From the NCBI GenBank assembly GCA_937873715.1, contig CALMYJ010000011.1, positions 124,001 through 188,000 on the forward strand: a stretch of 64,000 nucleotides of DNA, in the 5' to 3' direction. The DNA is from an uncultured Chitinophagaceae bacterium. GTDB taxonomy: Bacteria > Bacteroidota > Bacteroidia > Chitinophagales > Chitinophagaceae. Below the pieces are notes generated by a model. It saw only the letters and a list, made by a program, of their open reading frames with translations. It did no database searches and was not told the DNA's origin. Shown here in pieces: positions 34,669 to 43,826 of this stretch (the stretch's first letter is position 1; the number at the start of each line of letters is the position of its first letter). Position numbers and translations under genes: made by a program.

Positions 34669-36090
34669 TTGATACATTTTTTACTCAACGATAAAGAAGT
34701 GCATACGGCATTGCCGCCGGGTACACTGCTGCTCGATTTTATCCGCTATCATAAAAATCTTACCGGTACTAAAATTGGCTGCCGCGAAGGCGATTGCGGT
34801 GCCTGTACCGTATTAACCGGGGAACTAAAAAACGGGCAGTTGCAATACCGCTCTGCCACCTCCTGCCTGATGGCTATCGGTAATGCGCAGGGTAAGCATA
34901 TTGTAACTATTGAAGGGGTAAACACTGAAGGCCTGAACTACATCCAGCAGGCTTTTGCCGAAGAAGGTGCTACACAATGCGGCTTTTGTACACCGGGCTT
35001 TATCGTATCGCTGGCAGGCTTTTGCCTTAGCGATAAAACACCTACTGCAGCAGCAGCTTGCGATGCGGTGAATGGTAATATTTGCCGCTGCACCGGCTAC
35101 AAGTCTATTGAAAAAGCTGCCGCAAAAGTTGCCGGAAAATTGCAGGAATGTGCAGCAGCCGACCGTATAGATTTTGCTGTGCAGCAAAATATTTTGCCCG
35201 CCTATTTTACGGATGTTAAACACAAGCTGGCAGCACTGGTGGCTACAACAAACGGCACACTTACTCAAAGTGATAAGGCAGCAAAATATTTAGGCGGTGG
35301 TACCGACCTGTATGTGCAGCAGCACGACACCATGCCTTATGAGGCTATCAACTTTTTGTTTGATAAAGCGCCGCTAAATGGTATTACACAAACCGGCAAT
35401 ACCTGCTATCTTGGTGCTGCTGTAACGGTTACGGATATGTTCGAGTCGCCTGTTTTGACTAAGTATTTTCCCCATTTGGCTGAGCATATCAAGCTGGTGT
35501 CTTCCACCCAAATCAGGAATATGGCCACCATTGCCGGTAATTTTGTAAATGCTTCCCCAATCGGTGATTTTACGATCTTCTTCCTGGCGCTGGATGCACA
35601 ATTAATTTTAAGCGATGGTAACAGCCGCAGACAAATGCCGTTACGCCAATTGTATAAAGGCTATAAGCAATTAGATAAAACACCCGAAGAACATATTGAG
35701 CAAATCTTTTTTGAATTGCCTTCGCCTGCCAGCATTTTCAATTTTGAAAAAGTATGTAAGCGTACACACCTGGATATTGCCAGTGTTAATTCGGCCATCA
35801 GCCTGCAAATGGACCGGGATACTATTACTAGTGCCGGTATTTCGGCGGGCGGCATTGGCCCCGTGCCCACTTATTTGCAAAAAACATCTGTATTCGCCAC
35901 AGGCAAAAAAATAACACTTGATTTGGTTGAAGAACTGGCAGCAATGGCACAAACAGAAATTTCGCCTATTAGTGATGCCCGTGGTACTGCCACGTATAAG
36001 CGCTTTTTGCTTGGGCAGTTGATAAAGGCACATTTTATAAAAATGTTTCCGCAAATGGAATGGGAAACTTTAATAACCGGAGCAGTATGA
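34669..36090 (+). CDS. xdhA: Xanthine dehydrogenase small subunit (FeS and FAD)
   Basis: A 473-residue subunit. Residues 1-150 hold two [2Fe-2S] clusters: a plant-type one (Cys38, Cys43, Cys46, Cys66 in KIGCREGDCGACTVL and TSCLM) and a second (Cys104, Cys107, Cys139, Cys141 in TQCGFCTPG and NICRCTGY). The C-terminal half is an FAD domain (KYLGGGTDLYVQQHD, IAGNFVNASPIGDFT). It passes electrons from the molybdenum centre in the large subunit to NAD. The start is a TTG at 34669, which begins the protein at the usual ferredoxin N-terminus. The stop overlaps the large-subunit ATG by 4 bp. Purine substrate is inferred from the NupG-type transporter downstream. Confidence 0.93.
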   Translation: MIHFLLNDKEVHTALPPGTLLLDFIRYHKNLTGTKIGCREGDCGACTVLTGELKNGQLQYRSATSCLMAIGNAQGKHIVTIEGVNTEGLNYIQQAFAEEGATQCGFCTPGFIVSLAGFCLSDKTPTAAAACDAVNGNICRCTGYKSIEKAAAKVAGKLQECAAADRIDFAVQQNILPAYFTDVKHKLAALVATTNGTLTQSDKAAKYLGGGTDLYVQQHDTMPYEAINFLFDKAPLNGITQTGNTCYLGAAVTVTDMFESPVLTKYFPHLAEHIKLVSSTQIRNMATIAGNFVNASPIGDFTIFFLALDAQLILSDGNSRRQMPLRQLYKGYKQLDKTPEEHIEQIFFELPSPASIFNFEKVCKRTHLDIASVNSAISLQMDRDTITSAGISAGGIGPVPTYLQKTSVFATGKKITLDLVEELAAMAQTEISPISDARGTATYKRFLLGQLIKAHFIKMFPQMEWETLITGAV

Positions 36091-38378
36091 GGAATATTGA
36101 TTCATATACACATACCAGGGGCGAATCTGTTTATTTAGATGATATACCGGTACTGGCCGGCACACTCTATGCTGCCTGCTACGATTCGCCTGTGGCACAC
36201 GGTAAATTATTGAGCATAGATACCAGTGCTGCCGAACAAAGCGAAGGCGTGGTAAAAGTACTAACGTATAAAGATGTAACCGGCGAAAACCAGATAGGCG
36301 GCATCATCCCTGATGAACCCTTATTTGCCGATCATGAAGTACATTTTGCCGGTATGCCCATAGCACTGGTGCTGGCCGAAACAGATGAAGCCGCAAGGCA
36401 TGCGGTGAAAAAGATTAAAGTGGTGATAGAGCCACTACCGGTAATTACCGACCCAAGGGTAGCTGCTGCAAAAGGCGAACTCATTATTCCGCCCCGTACT
36501 TTCAAAATAGGCAATACAGAAGCTGAATGGCAAAATTGTGCTTATGTTTTTGAAGGCAAAGCCGATAATAACGGACAGGAACACCTGTATATCGAAACAC
36601 AGGGTGCTTATGCTATGCCGCAGGAAAATGGCGCTGTTCGGGTGTACTCCTCCACACAGGGGCCTACCGCCGTACAAAGGGCCGTAAGTAAAGTAACCGG
36701 GCTGCCGATGCATAAAATTGAAATTGATGTAACCCGGCTGGGTGGCGGCTTTGGTGGTAAAGAAGACCAGGCCAATGCATGGGCGGCGCTTACAGCGCTG
36801 GCAGCATTGATAACAAAGCGCCCGGTAAAATATGCCTTGCACCGTATGGAAGATATGCGGATGACGGGCAAGCGGCATCCTTATTCGAGCGACTATAAAA
36901 TTGGACTGGATAAGGATTTAAATATCCTTGCTTTTGAAATGACGGCGTATCAAAATGCAGGCGCAGCCGCTGATTTATCGCCGGCCGTTATGGAGCGTAC
37001 ACTTTTTCATTGCACCAATAGCTATCGTATTCCCAATGTAACGGCTACTGCCTATAGCTGCCGTACACACTTGCCACCCAATACGGCTTTCAGGGGTTTT
37101 GGCGGGCCACAAGGTATGTTTGTTATTGAATCGGCCATTGCACAAGCTGCCGATGAACTGGGCATAGCCGCTACTGTTATACAACAAAAAAACCTGCTGC
37201 ATACCGGCGATGAATTACCTTATGGACAAAAAGTGGTAAGCGAAGCCAATGAATGCTGGCACAGGGCTGATGAAGTATTTCAATTGAAGCAAATACAGCA
37301 GGAGGTTGCCAGCTTTAATGCAGCAAATAAACTGTATAAAAAAGGCGTGGCAGTAATGCCCATTTGTTTTGGTATTTCGTTTACCAACACTTTAATGAAC
37401 CAGGCCCGTGCGCTGGTGCATGTATATACCGATGGTAGTGTAAACATCAGTACCGGCGCCGTGGAAATGGGGCAGGGGGTAAATACCAAAATGCTGCAGG
37501 TAGCGGCCAGCGTTTTTTCGATACAGCCCGAAAAAATTAAAGTTAACAGTACCAACACCTACCGTATTGCCAATACCTCCCCAACAGCCGCCAGCGCTAC
37601 GGCCGACTTAAATGGCAAAGCCACATTAAATGCCTGCAACGAAATTTTAAAGCGGCTAAAAGCTTCTGCTGCACAGGAATTTAATACAGGTGACGATGCT
37701 ATAGACATAAAGGACGAATGGGTGTATGTGAATGGTAAAAAAACTGATTTACACTGGAACAAACTGGCACTGCTTACCCACAACAAACGCATCAGCCTTT
37801 CCGAACACGGGCACTATGCTACGCCGGAAATTTATTTTGATAAAACAAAAGAAAAAGGACATCCATTTGCCTACCATGTATTTGGTACGGCCATAATAAC
37901 GGCAACGGTTGACTGCATCCGGGGCACTTACGAATTTGATTCGGTAAAGCTGGTACATGATTTTGGCACCAGTATGAATGAAATTATTGATAAAGGCCAG
38001 ATTGAGGGCGGCCTGGTACAGGGTATCGGCTGGATGACGATGGAAGAAGTGGTGTACGATGATAAAGGCATACTGCGTTCAAATGCACTATCTACTTATA
38101 AAGTGCCGGATATTTATTCGGTGCCAAAAGAAATTACCATCGAATGGCTGCAAACCCAGCAGGACAACCTCGCCATCTTTCGCTCAAAGGCAGTGGGTGA
38201 GCCTCCGCTGATGTATGGTATCGGAGCTTTTTTTGCATTGCGTAATGCCATCAGGGCGTTTAACCCTGCTTCTGCACCGGCATTTGATGCGCCAATGACA
38301 CCAGAAAAAGTGCTAATGGGCCTGTATCCCAAACAATTTGCGCCAGTAACCAGCCCAACACTGGCAGCCGAAAAATAA
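36087..38378 (+). CDS. xdhB: Xanthine dehydrogenase large subunit (molybdenum)
   Basis: A 763-residue molybdopterin-binding subunit. It opens THTRGESVYLDDIPVLAGTL, has the cofactor-binding RLGGGFGGKEDQANAWAAL, the TAFRGFGGPQGMFVIE segment, and the catalytic Glu705 in KAVGEPPLMYGIGAFFALR. Together with the small subunit it oxidises hypoxanthine and xanthine to urate. The ATG at 36087 is preferred to one at 36060: it gives an ATGA overlap with the small-subunit stop and starts right at the conserved region. The next gene, 23 bp later, is the XdhC insertion factor. Aldehyde or nicotinate oxidation by a related enzyme is possible, but the xdhABC-nupG context favours purines. Confidence 0.93.
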   Translation: MRNIDSYTHTRGESVYLDDIPVLAGTLYAACYDSPVAHGKLLSIDTSAAEQSEGVVKVLTYKDVTGENQIGGIIPDEPLFADHEVHFAGMPIALVLAETDEAARHAVKKIKVVIEPLPVITDPRVAAAKGELIIPPRTFKIGNTEAEWQNCAYVFEGKADNNGQEHLYIETQGAYAMPQENGAVRVYSSTQGPTAVQRAVSKVTGLPMHKIEIDVTRLGGGFGGKEDQANAWAALTALAALITKRPVKYALHRMEDMRMTGKRHPYSSDYKIGLDKDLNILAFEMTAYQNAGAAADLSPAVMERTLFHCTNSYRIPNVTATAYSCRTHLPPNTAFRGFGGPQGMFVIESAIAQAADELGIAATVIQQKNLLHTGDELPYGQKVVSEANECWHRADEVFQLKQIQQEVASFNAANKLYKKGVAVMPICFGISFTNTLMNQARALVHVYTDGSVNISTGAVEMGQGVNTKMLQVAASVFSIQPEKIKVNSTNTYRIANTSPTAASATADLNGKATLNACNEILKRLKASAAQEFNTGDDAIDIKDEWVYVNGKKTDLHWNKLALLTHNKRISLSEHGHYATPEIYFDKTKEKGHPFAYHVFGTAIITATVDCIRGTYEFDSVKLVHDFGTSMNEIIDKGQIEGGLVQGIGWMTMEEVVYDDKGILRSNALSTYKVPDIYSVPKEITIEWLQTQQDNLAIFRSKAVGEPPLMYGIGAFFALRNAIRAFNPASAPAFDAPMTPEKVLMGLYPKQFAPVTSPTLAAEK

Positions 38379-38401
38379 AAATACCTGTACACATTACCGG
38401 C

Positions 38402-39373
38402 ATGCAAAAAAAAATACACACCTGGCAGTTTATTTTAAAAAATATACAACTGGGAACAGGTGTAGTGATGCTGTATGTATTGGAAAGTAGCGGCAGCAGC
38501 CCGGGCAGGCAGGGTTTTTTGATGGCGGTGAACACTAATGGCGAAATGCATGGCTCTATTGGTGGTGGTATTATGGAGCATAAGTTTGTAGAGATGGCAA
38601 AAAGCCGCCTTAACGATGGCCTGCAGGAACATAGCCTGCACCATCAATTTCATGATAAAACGGCGGCCAGTAACCAGAGCGGCATGATTTGTTCCGGCGA
38701 ACAAACGATATTTATTTATACGGTACTGCCAAAAGATAAAACTGCCATTGAAAAGGTTATACAGGCATTGGTGCATCTTGAGCCGGGCTGTATAATACTT
38801 ACGGCTACAGGTATTGGTTTTGAAAATAGTATTCCACCGAATGAATTTGAGTTTACAAAAACCGGAGACGCCGAATTTATATACAGGGAAAAAACCGGTT
38901 CCCCCAACTACCTGCATATCATAGGCGGAGGCCACTGCTCACTGGCTTTTTCGGCACTCATGCACAGCATGGATTTTTACATACATGTATACGATGAAAG
39001 GGCAGGCTTGAACACAATGGAAGCGAATACGCATGCTCATGAAAAGCAAATACTGCACAGCTATGCTGATTTAAAAAATATCATACCTTATGGACAAGGC
39101 CAGTATGCAGTGATTATGACTTTTGGTTACCGTACTGACAAAATAGCGTTGCAGGCCCTGCTCAACAAGCATTTTTTTTATCTTGGTGTATTGGGCAGTA
39201 AAACAAAAATCAGCAAAATGTTTAACGACATGCAGCTTGAAGGTATAGCTGCGGCGGATTTGACTCATATACATGCGCCTGTTGGCATCCCAATTAAAAG
39301 CCGTACACCCGAGGAAATTGCCATAAGCATTGCTGCCGAAATTATCCAGGTAAAAAACAGGAATCTCCCATAA
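38402..39373 (+). CDS. xdhC: XdhC family molybdenum cofactor insertion protein
   Basis: A 323-residue protein with the XdhC/CoxI plan. The N-terminal domain carries VLESSGSSPGRQGFLMAV and HGSIGGGIMEHKFVEMA, and the C-terminal Rossmann-like XdhC domain contains LHIIGGGHCSLAFSALMHSM, FYLGVLGSKTKISKMF and IGIPIKSRTPEEIAISIAAEII-type sequence (starting VGIPIKSRTPEEIA). XdhC binds molybdenum cofactor, promotes its sulfuration and delivers it to XdhB. It lies 23 bp after xdhB on the same strand, confirming the operon. It is not an enzyme subunit of the finished dehydrogenase. Confidence 0.92.
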   Translation: MQKKIHTWQFILKNIQLGTGVVMLYVLESSGSSPGRQGFLMAVNTNGEMHGSIGGGIMEHKFVEMAKSRLNDGLQEHSLHHQFHDKTAASNQSGMICSGEQTIFIYTVLPKDKTAIEKVIQALVHLEPGCIILTATGIGFENSIPPNEFEFTKTGDAEFIYREKTGSPNYLHIIGGGHCSLAFSALMHSMDFYIHVYDERAGLNTMEANTHAHEKQILHSYADLKNIIPYGQGQYAVIMTFGYRTDKIALQALLNKHFFYLGVLGSKTKISKMFNDMQLEGIAAADLTHIHAPVGIPIKSRTPEEIAISIAAEIIQVKNRNLP

Positions 39374-39520
39374 TAAAGAAGCCTGTTGTTTGCAAAAAAT
39401 GCAGGAGATTGCTTGTAGTGTTGCAATTTTGTTGTTTGAGGCTTGTATATTAAAAAAACTTTAGTTTATCTTCAATCGCTAATCACTGCTGCTTATAATA
39501 GTACTAAACCAATATATTGT

Positions 39521-40792
39521 ATGAACCTGAAATTCCGGCTTACCATCCTCAGCTTTTTGCAGTTTTTTGTGTGGGGGGCATGGCTGATTACCATTGCCAC
39601 TTATTTTTTTTCGAGCCCAATGGGTGCAGCGCAGGATGCCGGTAAAAAATTTGGCGATGTATTTTCTACGCTGGCTTTAGCCTCCTTATTTATGCCGGCA
39701 CTAACCGGCATTATTGCCGACAGGTGGATGAATGCCGAAAGGCTGTATGGTATACTGCATATACTGTATGGGTGTGTACTGTTTTATGTACCTCAGGTGG
39801 CTGATGCAGATACATTGTATTATGTGATTTTTGCAGCCATGATTTTTTATATGCCCACTATTTCGCTATCTAACTCTATAGCCTATACTATTTTAAAAAG
39901 AGAGGGGTATGATGTGATAAAAGTGTTTCCGCCAATAAGGGTATGGGGCACCATAGGCTTTATTGTAGCGATGTGGGTAACCAATTTAACAGGTAGTAAA
40001 GCCAATACCAACCAGTTTTTAATTGCTGGCACTGTAGCAATATTACTGGGTATATTCTCTTTCACCCTGCCTAAATGCCCGCCGCAAAAAAATATTTCAA
40101 AAGATGCCGGTTTGCTGGAGCAACTGGGTTTAAAAGCATTTAAGCTTTTTGGCAATTATAAAATGGCGTTGTTTTTTGCTTTTTCGATGATGCTGGGTGC
40201 TGCTTTGCAACTCACCAATATGTATGGCGATACCTTCCTCGATGATTTTAAAAAAATGCCTGAATATGGCCCCGAATCTTTTGTGGTGAAATACTCCACC
40301 ATCATCATGTCTATCTCACAGATTTCGGAAACGATTTTCATTCTTACCATTCCATTTTTCCTGAAGCGCTTTGGTATAAAAAATGTCATGCTGTTTTCGA
40401 TGCTGGCATGGGTACTGCGTTTTGGATTGTTTGCCTATGGCAACCCGGCTGATGGGTTGTGGATGATAATACTATCCTGCATTGTCTACGGTATGGCTTT
40501 CGATTTTTTCAATATCTCCGGTTCATTGTTTGTTGAAACCACCACTGATTCGTCTATCCGCTCCAGTGCACAGGGCTTGTTTATGATGATGACCAATGGT
40601 GTTGGGGCTTTCCTGGGCAGCAAAATCAGCGGCTGGCTTATAAATGAATATTATACTTCAACCTCCGGCGACAGGGAATGGCATGGTATCTGGTTTGCCT
40701 TTTCCGTGTATGCATTGGTGGTAGCTGTGCTGTTTGCCCTGTTATTCCGGCATAAACATAATCCAAACGAGGTACAGCAGGTACGGCATTAG
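39521..40792 (+). CDS. NupG/XapB-type nucleoside:proton symporter
   Basis: A 423-residue major-facilitator protein with 12 membrane helices. The opening MNLKFRLTILSFLQFFVWGA and WLITIATYFFS closely parallels the start of Escherichia coli NupG and XapB, and the usual length of that family (about 418) is matched. It probably imports purine nucleosides or xanthosine-like compounds by proton symport. The ATG at 39521 is chosen because the N-terminus then fits NupG exactly; the frame is open to 39443. It lies 147 bp after xdhC, suggesting a purine uptake and oxidation module. It converges with xerD, with 2 bp between stops. Confidence 0.88.
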   Translation: MNLKFRLTILSFLQFFVWGAWLITIATYFFSSPMGAAQDAGKKFGDVFSTLALASLFMPALTGIIADRWMNAERLYGILHILYGCVLFYVPQVADADTLYYVIFAAMIFYMPTISLSNSIAYTILKREGYDVIKVFPPIRVWGTIGFIVAMWVTNLTGSKANTNQFLIAGTVAILLGIFSFTLPKCPPQKNISKDAGLLEQLGLKAFKLFGNYKMALFFAFSMMLGAALQLTNMYGDTFLDDFKKMPEYGPESFVVKYSTIIMSISQISETIFILTIPFFLKRFGIKNVMLFSMLAWVLRFGLFAYGNPADGLWMIILSCIVYGMAFDFFNISGSLFVETTTDSSIRSSAQGLFMMMTNGVGAFLGSKISGWLINEYYTSTSGDREWHGIWFAFSVYALVVAVLFALLFRHKHNPNEVQQVRH

Positions 40793-40794
40793 CC

Positions 40795-41700
40795 TTACGC
40801 ATTTTTATAAGCAGGGTGGTGCAGCATTAGCGTAGTGCGGAGAAATTCCCTGTCAAGGTGTGTATAAATTTCTGTAGTGGTAATGCTTTCGTGCCCCAGC
40901 ATTTCCTGTACGGCACGCAGGTCGGCACCACCTTCTACCAGGTGTGTAGCAAAGGAGTGGCGAAAGGTATGCGGTGAAATTGTTTTTTTGATCTGTGCCT
41001 TTTGCACCAAATCTTTTATCATTAAAAACACCATTACCCGGCTCAACTGGCTGCCTCTTCGGTTTAAAAATAAGATATCTTCATTACCAGGCTCTACGGT
41101 AAGGTGTACACGAATATCGTTTTTGTAGATGCCGATATACTTGCTGGCATCTTTGCCAATTGGCACCAGCCGCTCTTTATTGCCTTTACCAATCACCCGT
41201 ATAAACCCAACATCGGTGTACAGGCAACTGATACGCAGGTTTACCAGTTCGCTTACCCTGAGTCCGCAACTGTATAATGTTTCAAGCATAGCCCTGTTGC
41301 GGCCGCCTTCAGGAGTGCTCAGGTCAATTTGTGCTATGATGTTTTCAATTTCATCAAAGCTGAGTACATCGGGGAGTTTGCGTTGCAGTTTTGGCGACTC
41401 CAGCAGCAGGGTGGGGTCGGTATCGGTTATTTGTTCCAGCGTACAGTACTTAAAAAAGCTACGCAGGCCGGATATGATTCTTGCCTGTGATGTGGCCGTC
41501 ATGCCCAGGCTGCTAACCCACTGTACAAACTGTTGTAAATCGGCCATGGTTATTTGTGCCGGTGTTTTTAACTGTACTTGCAATTGCAGCCATGCGGTTA
41601 GTTTTTCAATATCGGCAAGATAAGCCTCCACTGAATTATCGCTCAGCGATTTTTCCAGTTGGAGATAGGCTTTAAATCCTTTTTTGTAGGGTTCCCACAT
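40795..41700 (-). CDS. xerD: Tyrosine site-specific recombinase XerD
   Basis: A 301-residue tyrosine recombinase. The catalytic residues are all present: Arg148 (SCGLRVSEL), Lys172 (GKGNKE), His244 and Arg247 (HTFRHSFATHL), His270 (MLGHESI), and nucleophile Tyr279 (TEIYTHLD). The SAM-like N-terminal domain (YLQLEKSLSDNSVEAYLADI) and length match the XerD group that resolves chromosome dimers at dif. There is no nearby integrase-type context (att repeats, excisionase, cargo), so this is the housekeeping enzyme and not a mobile element. A partner XerC is not in the window. Confidence 0.93.
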   Translation of the reverse strand: MWEPYKKGFKAYLQLEKSLSDNSVEAYLADIEKLTAWLQLQVQLKTPAQITMADLQQFVQWVSSLGMTATSQARIISGLRSFFKYCTLEQITDTDPTLLLESPKLQRKLPDVLSFDEIENIIAQIDLSTPEGGRNRAMLETLYSCGLRVSELVNLRISCLYTDVGFIRVIGKGNKERLVPIGKDASKYIGIYKNDIRVHLTVEPGNEDILFLNRRGSQLSRVMVFLMIKDLVQKAQIKKTISPHTFRHSFATHLVEGGADLRAVQEMLGHESITTTEIYTHLDREFLRTTLMLHHPAYKNA

Positions 41701-41814
41701 GGTTGTTGTTAATTCAATTGGGGGAAGTTAATGCAGATGTGGTAAAACAGGAAAAGATACCTTTAAGGGGCGTTTGTAATCCATACTTAAGGTGTACTGC
41801 TTTTGATATCGCAG

Positions 41815-42237
41815 TTACTTATTTACCTCAGGTCTCTTTAAAAGGTAATAGCCTAACGCAAGTGCAATAATCAGCGCTGCTAACCCGATATTTTGAATGC
41901 CTTCGCTATGCCCAATATCCAGTACCAGTAATTTCCGGCCAATTGCAATAAGACCTATCAGCAGGATGCTTTGTACTTTAATGCTATGCTCTTTGATGTA
42001 TACATTGAAAGTGTCTATCAATTCGATGGCTATAAGTATGTTGAAAAAAACGGGGAGTACCTGTGCGGTTTGTTCTTTTGTAATGAGCAGCCTCGAACTG
42101 TTTTTATCAGGTGAAAAAAGGGATTTTCCAAACTGGTAGATGAGTTCAATCACCTCTATAGTGATGTAGATAACAATAACGCTGATGAGTATATAAAATA
42201 CTGTTGTTTCAAATTTTTTTAATACGGGGTGGCTCAT
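41815..42237 (-). CDS. PsiE-like membrane protein
   Basis: A 140-residue protein with four hydrophobic helices (about 13-35, 60-78, 88-106 and 115-132). The sequence VLPVFFNILIAIELIDTFNVYI and IAIGRKLLVLDIGHSEG fits the phosphate-starvation-inducible PsiE family, whose function remains unknown. The start follows the amidohydrolase stop by 33 bp on the same strand, so the two could share a transcript. No phosphate box is recognisable. Confidence 0.75.
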   Translation of the reverse strand: MSHPVLKKFETTVFYILISVIVIYITIEVIELIYQFGKSLFSPDKNSSRLLITKEQTAQVLPVFFNILIAIELIDTFNVYIKEHSIKVQSILLIGLIAIGRKLLVLDIGHSEGIQNIGLAALIIALALGYYLLKRPEVNK

Positions 42238-42270
42238 GGTTATTGATCTATTTATTTTCAGGTGGCCAGT

Positions 42271-43620
42271 TTACTTGAGGGTGTTTTTAATAATTTGACC
42301 ATCCTTAATGATTAGCAAAAATTTTTCAGCAGGGTTGCCAATCAAATTAATATTCAGCAGCGGGTTGCCATCAACAAGTATTAAATCGGCCAAAGCGCCC
42401 TGTTCTACAACACCCAGTTTGCCGGTATAGGGGCTTCTTAACCCTGATAATGCCAAAAGTTGTGCATTATCGTGTGTAACCATTTTAAGTATTTCGTATG
42501 GGCTAAACCAGGGTTTTAGTTTAAGGATATAATCGTTTTGTTCATCATACAGTTTGGGCTTAAACAAAAAATCGGTGCCCCAGGCTAATTTTACTTTTGC
42601 CTGCTTTGCCATGCTCCATATTTTTTTTTGACCTTCAATTACCGGTTGGCGTTTTTGCAATCTCAGGGGATTCATGTCGGGCCCGCCTTCTTCTAAGTTT
42701 TGGCAACTTAGCCATATCCCTTTTTTTTGCATTAGTTTCAGCGTAGCCATATCCAGCATCTGGCCATGTTCAATGCATTTTACGCCTGCTTCTATGGCTC
42801 TTCTTACGGCCCTGGTGGTATAAGCATGTACGGTAACATAAGTGCCCCAGTCTGCCGCAGCTTCTACCGCAGCTTTCATTTCATCAAGGGTATATTGAGT
42901 TACGTCTACAGGATCGTATTCCGATGAAGTGCCACCACCTGCCATCAGTTTAAGCTGGCTTGCACCAAAGCGCAGGTTTTCTCTTACTGCAGTTAACACT
43001 TCATCTCTGCCATCGGCAATGAATGTAGCGCCGTATTTTTCTGCCCTCGATATTTCGCCGGTAAATCTTCGGGAATGTTCGTTGGGCAATCTGAAATCGC
43101 CATGGCCTGCTGTTTGGCTGATGGTAGCGCCAGACGGCCATATTCTTGGCCCGCGGATAAGTCCTTTATCAATGGCCATTTTTAAAGGAAATATCGGGCC
43201 ACCTACATCCCTAACGGCAGTGAACCCACGCAGCAGCATTTTTTCGGCATGACTGCTAATTTTTTCAATAATCTTATCCTCGCTAAAATCGGGTGCCATC
43301 ATTTCTTCCATTGTTAGTCCGCCAAATACCATGTGTATATGCACATCTATCAGCCCCGGCATTAAAGTTTTGCCTTTTGCCTGTATTACGGTTTGAGCAG
43401 TAGCGCCGGTTATGGGCAGGGGCGATATTGTTTTAATGGTATTGCCCTCTATTAATACATATTGATTTAATAAAAGCCTGTTTGTTTTGCCATCAAAAAT
43501 GTTGACAGCTTCTATAAGGATGGTATTGGCATCGGTTCTTTGTGCATTGGCCTTGTAGGTACTCCAGTTTATACACAGCAGTATTAATGCAATACTTGTA
43601 GTTAATTTGGTAAAAGGCAT
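42271..43620 (-). CDS. Exported metal-dependent amidohydrolase
   Basis: A 449-residue protein with a signal peptide (about 1-26, ending TYKANAQ) and an amidohydrolase (imidazolonepropionase/Xaa-Pro-like) barrel. The metal-binding HxH is His94-His96 in GLIDVHIHMVFGG; the carboxylated Lys is in FGASQLKLMAGGG; further metal ligands are in TYVTVHAYTTRAV and KCIEHGQMLD; and the catalytic Asp is in LAWGTDFLF. Related exported enzymes hydrolyse peptides with a C-terminal Pro or Arg/Lys, or organophosphates, so a periplasmic peptidase or carboxypeptidase-like role is plausible. The exact substrate is unknown. It is followed by the PsiE-like gene. Confidence 0.85.
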   Translation of the reverse strand: MPFTKLTTSIALILLCINWSTYKANAQRTDANTILIEAVNIFDGKTNRLLLNQYVLIEGNTIKTISPLPITGATAQTVIQAKGKTLMPGLIDVHIHMVFGGLTMEEMMAPDFSEDKIIEKISSHAEKMLLRGFTAVRDVGGPIFPLKMAIDKGLIRGPRIWPSGATISQTAGHGDFRLPNEHSRRFTGEISRAEKYGATFIADGRDEVLTAVRENLRFGASQLKLMAGGGTSSEYDPVDVTQYTLDEMKAAVEAAADWGTYVTVHAYTTRAVRRAIEAGVKCIEHGQMLDMATLKLMQKKGIWLSCQNLEEGGPDMNPLRLQKRQPVIEGQKKIWSMAKQAKVKLAWGTDFLFKPKLYDEQNDYILKLKPWFSPYEILKMVTHDNAQLLALSGLRSPYTGKLGVVEQGALADLILVDGNPLLNINLIGNPAEKFLLIIKDGQIIKNTLK

Positions 43621-43826
43621 AAATATTAAATTGAAATTTCAGCGATTAAACTGGATGTTGTTTGGTAAGTGCAGTTGTTATTGATATGTAATATATGAAC
43701 TTTTAGGAAGTTCTGATTTTTTGTGTAATTAACCGGGTAATTTGATAATGGTGATGGGCGAGCTTACACTGTAGTAAATTACAATGATGTGGAAAAAGGT
43801 TTACTATTTAGAAGATGTCGCAAAAG

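Noticed and set aside
36060..36086. Upstream ATG for xdhB
   Set aside because: It would add nine residues with no similarity to the family and a 31-bp overlap with xdhA; the ATGA overlap start at 36087 is more natural.
40795..41700. Tyrosine recombinase as a sign of an integrated element
   Set aside because: Length and motifs fit housekeeping XerD; there are no direct repeats, tRNA gene or mobile cargo around it.
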